64,000 nt of DNA, taken from positions 54,124-118,123 of the forward strand of contig JAHDCF010000003.1 in NCBI GenBank assembly GCA_020630015.1, read 5' to 3'. The notes below the pieces were generated by a model that saw only the letters and a program-made list of their open reading frames with translations, had not been told where the DNA came from and searched no databases. Shown one piece after another: positions 8,846-14,701 of the stretch. A program made the position numbers and the translations under genes. This DNA is from Planktomarina sp. (lineage in GTDB: Bacteria; Pseudomonadota; Alphaproteobacteria; Rhodobacterales; Rhodobacteraceae). The stretch's first letter is position 1. The number at the start of each line of letters is the position of its first letter.

Positions 8846-9216
8846 CAGTCAGTCCTCTGAGGCAAGTCATCGGTCAAATCATAATAGTCACCCTTGTCCG
8901 CAACAAAAATGTGCCGCTGAATTTTTACATTCGTAGGGTCATCTATCGCCCCAAGCGAGAAGCTCATTTTATCTTCGTCATCGTGTTTCCAAAACAGGAA
9001 CGAACCACACGTTGAACAAAAACCGCGTTGGGCGACATCGCTGGCGCGATACCATTTCACATCACCCGAGATTTCGAAACTATCGAAAGGCGCATTGCCA
9101 GATGCCCAATAGTGCCCAGACTGTTTTCGACATTGACTGCAATGACACGCAGTGGCCGATGTTGTTTGACCAACCTTAAATGTTATTTTTTTGCACAAAC
9201 ATGATCCCTGCATCAT
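8845..9216 (-). CDS. GFA-family zinc protein (glutathione-dependent formaldehyde-activating enzyme-like)
   Basis: 123 aa from the ATG at 9216 (an ATG one codon later and a GTG one codon earlier are also possible; an AAGGA site precedes). Zinc ligands of the GFA fold are present: Cys6-x-Cys8, Cys26-x2-Cys29 within ACHCSQCRK, and Cys67-x2-Cys70. Gfa was described as joining formaldehyde and glutathione to S-hydroxymethylglutathione; many family members have other or unknown roles. Placement among demethylating dehydrogenases that release formaldehyde when folate is short supports a detoxification role (inference). Confidence 0.8.
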   Translation of the reverse strand: MMQGSCLCKKITFKVGQTTSATACHCSQCRKQSGHYWASGNAPFDSFEISGDVKWYRASDVAQRGFCSTCGSFLFWKHDDEDKMSFSLGAIDDPTNVKIQRHIFVADKGDYYDLTDDLPQRTD

Positions 9217-9223
9217 CACATCC

Positions 9224-9793
9224 TTAATAAACCGGTGGTGCGATCACCCAAATCACCACGCAAGGTGTCTGGGTTGACGGATTTTCCCAACGATAGGATT
9301 CACCCCGAATGCGGAAACTGTCCCCTTGGGTAAGATCAAAACACTTTTCTGCAATCCACAATTTCAATGATCCTGAAACAATGTACCCAACTTCTTGGGT
9401 GGGCCTTTGATTGGCGTCGATAAGTTTTGCGCCAGGTTCAAAAGTGGAATGAACAACTTCAAAATCATCCGTTAAGTCTGGTGACAAAAGCTCCTCTACC
9501 AAACCATTTTCACGACTACCGATCGGGCGTCGGCTGTTTTGGCGCACAACAAACCCAGCTTCATGAGCAGGTGCAGGACCAGATCCAAAAAGGGACGAAA
9601 CCGAAATATCCAGCACCTTAGCCAAATCACGAAGATCGCTGATGCCGGGTTCGGACAAATCTCTCTCGACTTGGCTTAGCCAGCCAACTGAACGCCCCAA
9701 TCGATCAGCCAAATCCGAGAGAGTCATCCCCCGCGCCTTACGAAGCGCGCGGATGTCGGCCCCCAGAGTTTGACTTTGGTTCGATTGAAACAT
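9224..9793 (-). CDS. XRE-family regulator with C-terminal cupin sensor domain
   Basis: 189 aa. Residues about 11-65 form an XRE helix-turn-helix (LADRLGRSVGWLSQVERDLSEP), and residues about 115-188 form a cupin_2 ligand-binding barrel (PGAKL...EVGYIVSGSLKLWI). This is the PuuR/SutR-like design used to sense small amines or organic acids. It is the first gene of the minus-strand catabolic run and 7 bases from the GFA gene. Its upstream region carries two matching palindromes (9802-9866), so autoregulation and pathway control are likely. The ligand is probably a methylated amine of the pathway (inference). Confidence 0.88.
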   Translation of the reverse strand: MFQSNQSQTLGADIRALRKARGMTLSDLADRLGRSVGWLSQVERDLSEPGISDLRDLAKVLDISVSSLFGSGPAPAHEAGFVVRQNSRRPIGSRENGLVEELLSPDLTDDFEVVHSTFEPGAKLIDANQRPTQEVGYIVSGSLKLWIAEKCFDLTQGDSFRIRGESYRWENPSTQTPCVVIWVIAPPVY

Positions 9794-9801
9794 GAATCGC
9801 C

Positions 9802-9828
9802 CGTGAAAATTTTTAACTTATTTTCACG
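9802..9828 (-). promoter_or_regulatory. operator palindrome 1 of the XRE-cupin regulator
   Basis: Perfect inverted repeat: 9-bp arms CGTGAAAAT (9802-9810) and ATTTTCACG (9820-9828) with a 9-nt AT-rich spacer. It lies 9 bases upstream of the regulator start codon, so binding here would block transcription or the ribosome site region. It shares its geometry with palindrome 2. Confidence 0.65.
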
Positions 9829-9839
9829 CTGATATAATT

Positions 9840-9866
9840 CGTGAAAAAATGCAAGAATTTTTCACG
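9840..9866 (-). promoter_or_regulatory. operator palindrome 2 of the XRE-cupin regulator
   Basis: Perfect inverted repeat: 9-bp arms CGTGAAAAA (9840-9848) and TTTTTCACG (9858-9866), again with a 9-nt spacer. Its centre is 38 bp from that of palindrome 1. A TATATC stretch between the two palindromes, read on the minus strand, could be the -10 element; the -35 is not clear. Confidence 0.65.
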
Positions 9867-9883
9867 GGTATTTGATAGAAAAA

Positions 9884-10339
9884 CTAATTCGTAAATACTT
9901 GTCGTAAGATCTTTTCCAGCTCTTCGGAATCCGATTGGTTGAATGCAGCGGGTTGATTGCTGTCGATATCCAAAACCGCGATCACCTCACCTTTGGTATC
10001 AAAAACAGGCAACACAATTTCCGATCTCGTCGAACTTGCGCAGGCAATATGGCCAGGAAAAAGATCAACATCCTCTACCAATTGGGTTTCTTTTGATTTT
10101 GCTGCGGCACCGCACACCCCCCGATCAAACGGGATTACCAGGCAACCATGACCACCTTGGTATGGTCCAATTTTCAAAAGATTGGGTTCCGTCACACGAT
10201 AAAACCCGGTCCAATCAAACCGATCATCGGCATGATGCAATTCGCAAACAACCGTGGCCATCAACGCGACTTCGTCTGTTTCACCATGCGTTAAACTTGC
10301 AATCGATTTCCCAATAAAATCATAGTCGATTTTGTTCAT
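9884..10339 (-). CDS. msrC: free methionine-(R)-sulfoxide reductase (GAF domain)
   Basis: 151 aa, a single GAF domain. It reduces free methionine-R-sulfoxide to methionine with thioredoxin. All three redox Cys of the E. coli enzyme have counterparts: Cys66 (GHGCLVIPF), Cys76 (RGVCG) and Cys100 (PGHIACAS). The conserved SRSEIV-like segment (TRSEIVLPVFD) follows. It is a cytoplasmic oxidative-stress repair enzyme. It is followed on the same strand by the regulator of the methyl-catabolic island, which makes methionine through the methyltransferase; a functional link is possible but unproven. The 132 bases upstream are shared with the divergent STAS gene. Confidence 0.9.
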   Translation of the reverse strand: MNKIDYDFIGKSIASLTHGETDEVALMATVVCELHHADDRFDWTGFYRVTEPNLLKIGPYQGGHGCLVIPFDRGVCGAAAKSKETQLVEDVDLFPGHIACASSTRSEIVLPVFDTKGEVIAVLDIDSNQPAAFNQSDSEELEKILRQVFTN

Positions 10340-10471
10340 TTTACCCGCTTTCGAACAAACTTTGGCATGAAATACGAGCGCTTAGTCGCTGCGACAATCT
10401 TAAAAAATGCAAGAATACATTTTTTTTACCACTTCGGTTTAGCCTTACCAAGACAACGAAGGATTATACAT

Positions 10472-10792
10472 ATGAACGTCACGGTGAGCTTTGAAAAAGA
10501 TTTGACGGTACTCACACCGATTGGACCAAGACTGGATGCCGTTCATACATTGGGATTCAAAGAACAGATGCGCAAAGCCATCTCTGACACGTCTGGCCCT
10601 CTTATGCTGGATCTAAAGATGGTGGAATTTTTGGACAGTTCTGGTTTAGGCGCCATCGTGGCCATGTCACGGGTTTTGGGTTCGGAAAGACGTTTGGACA
10701 TTCGTTCTTTGAACCCATTGGTGCAGCGCGTTTTCACACTTACTCAAATGGACAAAGTCTTTCGCATTTGTGCGACTGCTAACTTGAGCTAG
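10472..10792 (+). CDS. STAS-domain anti-sigma factor antagonist (SpoIIAA/RsbV-like)
   Basis: 106 aa. In partner switching, the unphosphorylated protein binds the anti-sigma kinase and frees its target; phosphorylation of a Ser turns it off. The motif FLDSSGLGAIV has Ser56-Ser57, the second matching the phosphorylated Ser of SpoIIAA. Start is the ATG at 10472, behind a GAAGGA site; an upstream in-frame extension lacks one. The stop is followed after 5 bases by the kinase gene, forming a two-gene unit. Confidence 0.88.
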   Translation: MNVTVSFEKDLTVLTPIGPRLDAVHTLGFKEQMRKAISDTSGPLMLDLKMVEFLDSSGLGAIVAMSRVLGSERRLDIRSLNPLVQRVFTLTQMDKVFRICATANLS

Positions 10793-10797
10793 CTTGC

Positions 10798-11202
10798 ATG
10801 ACTGACAAAACAGTTTTGTTCCGAAGTTTTTCCAATACACCTGCATCGGCCGCTGCAACCTTATCAGATTGCATGCAGTTTATTCGCGGGCTTTCCCAAA
10901 ATTGCGATGACATAGAGATCGCATTGGCCGAAGCCCTCAACAATGTGGTGGATCACGCTTATCCACAAAATGGCTTAGGTGAAGTTGAAATCGTTCGAAG
11001 CTCTGATTCTGAATTACAATGCATTATCAAAGACTTTGGAACAGGTATCGGTTCTCGAAACCTTGATTCTGAAATGGCTTACAGACGTGGGGAACGTGGT
11101 CGCGGCATGACGTTGATGGGAAGTATTGCCCATCGGTTGAAGATTGATTCAACCGCAGGGGGAACTTGTTTAAGCATGATGTTCAAAGTTCAGAAAAAAT
11201 AA
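10798..11202 (+). CDS. anti-sigma factor serine kinase (RsbW/SpoIIAB-type HATPase)
   Basis: 134 aa GHKL ATPase. The N-box (EALNNVVDHA, 45-54), G1 box (DFGTGI, 79-84) and G2 box (RGRGMTLM, 100-107) are intact, so ATP binding and phosphorylation of the STAS partner are expected. It pairs with the upstream STAS gene. No sigma factor, PP2C phosphatase or receiver-phosphatase is in the window, so the output of the switch is unknown. A downstream hairpin and new ribosome site precede the next gene. Confidence 0.88.
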   Translation: MTDKTVLFRSFSNTPASAAATLSDCMQFIRGLSQNCDDIEIALAEALNNVVDHAYPQNGLGEVEIVRSSDSELQCIIKDFGTGIGSRNLDSEMAYRRGERGRGMTLMGSIAHRLKIDSTAGGTCLSMMFKVQKK

Positions 11203-11268
11203 TCAAAAAACACTCGTCCATCATGGATAAAACGCTAGGCTTCTTTCGGGGAAGAAGGAGCCTTCATT

Positions 11269-12846
11269 ATGCGTGATTTTCATTTGCCAGGTCGATCAGC
11301 GGTCCATGCTTGCCATGGAATGGTGGCCACATCACACCCTGTTGCCGCTCAAGCTTCCCTAGAAGTTTTGAAGTCAGGTGGAAATGCCGTTGATGCCGCA
11401 ATCACGGGTGCTGTCCTCTTAGGTCTCTGCGAACCCCAAATGACCGGGATTGGAGGGGACATGTTTGCACTGGTCCAACCAAGCCCTGATCAATTGCCCG
11501 TTGCATTGAATGGATCCGGACGCGCAATCGCAGCGGCCGATCCAGATAGGTTAAGAAAGCAGGGCCATACCAAAATCGATTTACAATCACCGGATGCAGT
11601 AACCATTCCCGGTGCAATAGACGGCTTCTGCACCTTGTCAGAATCTTATGGTACCTGGGGTATGGATCGATGCCTTGCCCCATCCATAAACTATGCCAGA
11701 ACAGGTATTCCTGTCGCACCTCGTGTTGCTTTTGATTGGAAGACCGATGCGAATGTATTGGGATCGGTTGCCCAAAACTTCTATCTTTCAAATGGGAAAG
11801 CACCGATTATGGGCGACATTTTTCGTGCGCCGAAACAAGCTGATGTTCTTGAAATGATTGCGAAAAATGGAAGATCAGGTTTTTATGAAGGTGATGTCGC
11901 ACGGGATATGGTCGAAAGCTTGCAGTCACAAGGCGGTCGTCACACTCTGGACGATTTTGCCCAAAATAAGCCAACTTTCTCAGCCCCAATATCAGCGGAT
12001 TATGGCGGTGTTACCTTGCTTGAGCATCCGCCAAATGGCCAAGGCGCGACGGCGCTTTTGATGCTGAACATGTTGAAAGAGTTTGACATCAAATCAATGG
12101 ATCCGTGGGGCCCGGACCGGATTCATTTGGAGGCTGAAATTGCCAAACTTGCTTATGATGCGCGTGATCGCTTTATCTCTGATCCAGATGTTTTGAATGC
12201 AACTGAATACCTTTTGGACCCCAAGTTGGCAAAAAATCTATCTGCTTTGATAGATCCAAAAGCCGCGATCAAAACTGCAATGAAAAGAAGTGAAGCTGTG
12301 CATAAAGACACCGTATACATTACCGTCATTGACGAAAATCGTATGTCAGTTTCTCTGATTTATTCAATCTTCCATGGTTTTGGCTCTGGCATCGCATCGC
12401 AAAAATACGGGATCTTGTTCCAGAATCGAGGCGCCGGCTTCAACTTAACGCCGGGGCATCCCAATGAGTTGGGTCCAAACAAACGCCCAATGCACACCAT
12501 AATTCCCGGTATGCTAATGAAAGATCAAAATCTGATTGCAAGTTTTGGGGTCATGGGTGGTGCGTACCAACCAAATGGCCATGTCAGGTACCTTTCAAAT
12601 CTGGTTGATTTTGGATGTGATCCGCAGTCAGCAATTGACGCACCACGAAGCTTTGCTGAAGGTGAAATATTGAAACTGGAACGCGGGTATCCGGAATCAG
12701 TTCACCAAGACCTTATCAAAAAGGGTCATAAAATTCTGGTTCCCGAAGGCCCGATTGGGGGTGCTCAATCTATCACAATTGCGGAAAATGGCACTTTAAT
12801 TGGAGCTTCCGACCCAAGAAAAGACGGCTGCGCAATCGGGTATTAG
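11269..12846 (+). CDS. ggt: gamma-glutamyltransferase-like Ntn hydrolase
   Basis: 525 aa. The family self-cleaves before a Thr that then hydrolyses or transfers gamma-glutamyl groups. The candidate nucleophile is Thr348 in KDTVYITVID, aligning with the first Thr of the usual TTH-S-VVD motif; the next residues are Val-Tyr instead of Thr-His. The substrate-binding Arg region (NGSGRAIAA) and the GFGSGI segment are present. No signal peptide is seen, so it would be cytoplasmic, unlike classical periplasmic Ggt. Related amidohydrolases (HpxW/CapD-like) are possible, so the substrate is open. GAAGGAG precedes the ATG. Its stop overlaps the convergent hspQ by 4 bases. Confidence 0.82.
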   Translation: MRDFHLPGRSAVHACHGMVATSHPVAAQASLEVLKSGGNAVDAAITGAVLLGLCEPQMTGIGGDMFALVQPSPDQLPVALNGSGRAIAAADPDRLRKQGHTKIDLQSPDAVTIPGAIDGFCTLSESYGTWGMDRCLAPSINYARTGIPVAPRVAFDWKTDANVLGSVAQNFYLSNGKAPIMGDIFRAPKQADVLEMIAKNGRSGFYEGDVARDMVESLQSQGGRHTLDDFAQNKPTFSAPISADYGGVTLLEHPPNGQGATALLMLNMLKEFDIKSMDPWGPDRIHLEAEIAKLAYDARDRFISDPDVLNATEYLLDPKLAKNLSALIDPKAAIKTAMKRSEAVHKDTVYITVIDENRMSVSLIYSIFHGFGSGIASQKYGILFQNRGAGFNLTPGHPNELGPNKRPMHTIIPGMLMKDQNLIASFGVMGGAYQPNGHVRYLSNLVDFGCDPQSAIDAPRSFAEGEILKLERGYPESVHQDLIKKGHKILVPEGPIGGAQSITIAENGTLIGASDPRKDGCAIGY

Positions 12847-13181
12847 TTTAGCTGAACATGCAGCGGGTAACCGCCATCTTCGAACGGGCCAAAAAGATCA
12901 TGGATATCAGGGTGATCCACAGGTTCACCCGAATAATCGGCGATCAAATTTTGCTCTGAAACATAAGCAATATAGTAGCTTTGATCATTTTCAGCCAAGA
13001 GATGATAAAACGGCTGCTCTTTAACGGGCCGGCTGTCTTCTGGGATCGCGGCGTACCATTCGTCCGTGTTGGAAAATTCAGGATCAACATCAAAAACAAC
13101 CCCGCGAAACGGATGCTTTTTGTGGCGAACCACTTGCCCCAAATGATACTTCGCGCGTGTTGTTGTCATCTGCTTTTCCAT
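12843..13181 (-). CDS. hspQ: heat shock protein HspQ
   Basis: 112 aa. HspQ is a small hemimethylated-DNA-binding-fold protein that in E. coli modulates DnaA degradation and acts as a Lon specificity factor. The family core YHLGQVVRHKKHPFRGVVFDVDPEF and the YYIAYVSEQNL segment are unmistakable. An AAGGA lies before the ATG at 13181; the second Met at 13169 is an alternative start. It converges on and overlaps the ggt-like gene. The 210-base divergent region behind it is shared with an SLT lipoprotein gene. Confidence 0.92.
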   Translation of the reverse strand: MEKQMTTTRAKYHLGQVVRHKKHPFRGVVFDVDPEFSNTDEWYAAIPEDSRPVKEQPFYHLLAENDQSYYIAYVSEQNLIADYSGEPVDHPDIHDLFGPFEDGGYPLHVQLN

Positions 13182-13288
13182 TTTTCCTTATTAGAACCTG
13201 ACGAATTCGGAGTCCATGGTTTACGGGCAATTTGGGCCGAAACAGTCTGTGCCCATCGCGGGCACAGTTCGCTCTTCAAAACAATCGA

Positions 13289-13311
13289 GAAAACAACGAA
13301 TTACTGTTTTC
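13289..13311. promoter_or_regulatory. inverted repeat in the hspQ / SLT lipoprotein divergent region
   Basis: Perfect 7-bp arms GAAAACA and TGTTTTC are separated by 9 nt. It lies between two divergent genes, about 40 bases upstream of a TATAAT (13352-13357) that could be the -10 of the plus-strand gene. It is a possible operator; no known consensus is matched. Confidence 0.35.
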
Positions 13312-13391
13312 AAATCGTCAACAAGGGGGTGTAAAATCCCAAAAAATAGTATATAATTACCTGATAAATATAACAAAAAGCGTGAGGCAAC

Positions 13392-13985
13392 ATGAGTAAT
13401 ACTCTTCGTGCCCTTTTCATAGTAGCCCTGGTTGCGGGCTGTGGGGCAAAACAAGGCGGAAATCCAAAAGCACCCAATGCATTGGATGATGCTTGCGGCA
13501 TTCTAGACGAACGCAAAAATTTCCTTCCGGCGTTTCGCAAAACCCAAGACAGATATGGCGTGCCTATCGCCGTGTTGATGTCGATGATTTGGCAGGAAAG
13601 CAAATTCAAGGCAGAGGCCCGAACCCCAAATCAGTATAAGCTTGGCGTTATTCCCGTTGGCAGACAAAGTTCAGCTTATGGATATGCGCAGGCTTTGGAT
13701 GCGACTTGGGAAGAATACAAAGATCTGACCGGTCGTTCCCGCGCCAAAAGAAACAATATCTTTGACGCAGCAGAATTCATGGGATGGTACATGGCCCAAT
13801 CCAACAAAGAGCTTGGCTTGGCAATGAATGACACCAGAAACCAATATCTTGCCTATCACGATGGGAGAAACGGCTTCCGCCGCGGAACATATCGTAAAAA
13901 GGCTTGGCTTGTGAATATCGCAAACGGGTTACAAGACCGTGCGATCATGTATCACATCCAACTTGAAGACTGTGGTAAAATCTAA
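13392..13985 (+). CDS. lytic transglycosylase SLT-domain lipoprotein
   Basis: 197 aa. The lipobox LVAGC puts the lipidated Cys at 17, so the mature protein is membrane-anchored on the periplasmic side. The SLT core follows: Glu69 in MIWQESKFKAEA is the candidate catalytic acid, then AYGYAQALDATW and the YLAYHDGRNGF motif. It would cleave peptidoglycan glycan strands. Start ATG follows a GTGAGG-type site. It lies beside lolA, which handles lipoproteins, and ends in a terminator shared with that gene. Confidence 0.88.
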   Translation: MSNTLRALFIVALVAGCGAKQGGNPKAPNALDDACGILDERKNFLPAFRKTQDRYGVPIAVLMSMIWQESKFKAEARTPNQYKLGVIPVGRQSSAYGYAQALDATWEEYKDLTGRSRAKRNNIFDAAEFMGWYMAQSNKELGLAMNDTRNQYLAYHDGRNGFRRGTYRKKAWLVNIANGLQDRAIMYHIQLEDCGKI

Positions 13986-13992
13986 AGAAAAA

Positions 13993-14023
13993 GGGCCGCT
14001 AAACTTTAGCGGCTCCATTTTTT
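13993..14023. terminator. bidirectional terminator between the SLT lipoprotein gene and lolA
   Basis: The stem GCCGCT/AGCGGC (13995-14000 with 14008-14013) closes over an AAACTTT loop. A T-run follows on the plus strand and an A-run precedes, which reads as a T-run on the minus strand. It overlaps the lolA stop codon. Confidence 0.75.
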
Positions 14024-14590
14024 CATTTCGGACTGGATATTGAACAGGCGGTTCGGAACACTTACCCCTTCGGTCCAATCCCCCAAAATCACCGTTGTGA
14101 CGTTTCCGGTCCGGTCGTCCACAATCCATTGGCGCAATTGAACTGGATTTCCTGTGAAAACCATTTGGATGAAACCGTAATCGGGGCGTTTGGGATCTTG
14201 CGCCGTAACAACCGTTTTGGTTCCGTCAGATTTATGTCCTGTCACCATATTTCGCCGCGCGAGGTTGACGTTCTTTTCCAGAATTATCTTTAGTGGCGTT
14301 TGGTTCAGTGGGAACCGAGTTGGTTCATCCGACTTGGGATCAAACACCGCAACCTGACCACCGCCGGCCATGACCAATGATTTTGTCGGGGGCGCATATT
14401 CAAAACGAACACGCCCAGGTCGTTTCAGATACATCGTACCAGTTGAAATGGAGCCATCCCCGTTCACTTGGGTGAACTTTCCTTTCGCGGTTTGCAAACC
14501 GTTCAGATAATTCGAGATGGCATTCAATGATAATTTTTCAGCAGCCGCTGGGCTGGCCAAAAGGAACAAGGCAATAAGAATCTTTTTCAT
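14006..14590 (-). CDS. lolA: outer-membrane lipoprotein carrier protein LolA
   Basis: 194 aa. LolA is the periplasmic chaperone that takes lipoproteins from LolCDE to the outer membrane. A signal peptide (MKKILIALFLLASPAAA) is followed by the LolA fold: GKFTQVNGDGSISTGTMYLKRPGRVRFEY and the LVMAGGGQVAVFDPKS strand region. It is a normal length for the family. It lies about 105 bases after ftsK on the same strand, an order common in alphaproteobacteria, with a hairpin in between. Confidence 0.92.
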   Translation of the reverse strand: MKKILIALFLLASPAAAEKLSLNAISNYLNGLQTAKGKFTQVNGDGSISTGTMYLKRPGRVRFEYAPPTKSLVMAGGGQVAVFDPKSDEPTRFPLNQTPLKIILEKNVNLARRNMVTGHKSDGTKTVVTAQDPKRPDYGFIQMVFTGNPVQLRQWIVDDRTGNVTTVILGDWTEGVSVPNRLFNIQSEMKKWSR

Positions 14591-14679
14591 AACTGCAACC
14601 TATGCATCAATGTCTGCGATTACATCTCACATGACATCACAAAATTGACAGGGGAATTCTGGCATTCAAAGGTCATGAA

Positions 14680-14701
14680 GGATGACCAAATATGGTCATC
14701 C
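14680..14701 (-). other. hairpin over the ftsK stop codon, before lolA
   Basis: A perfect 9-bp stem (14680-14688 with 14693-14701) with a 4-nt loop covers the ftsK stop at 14696. No clear T-tract follows on the minus strand. It may reduce read-through from ftsK into lolA or protect the 3' end. Confidence 0.4.
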
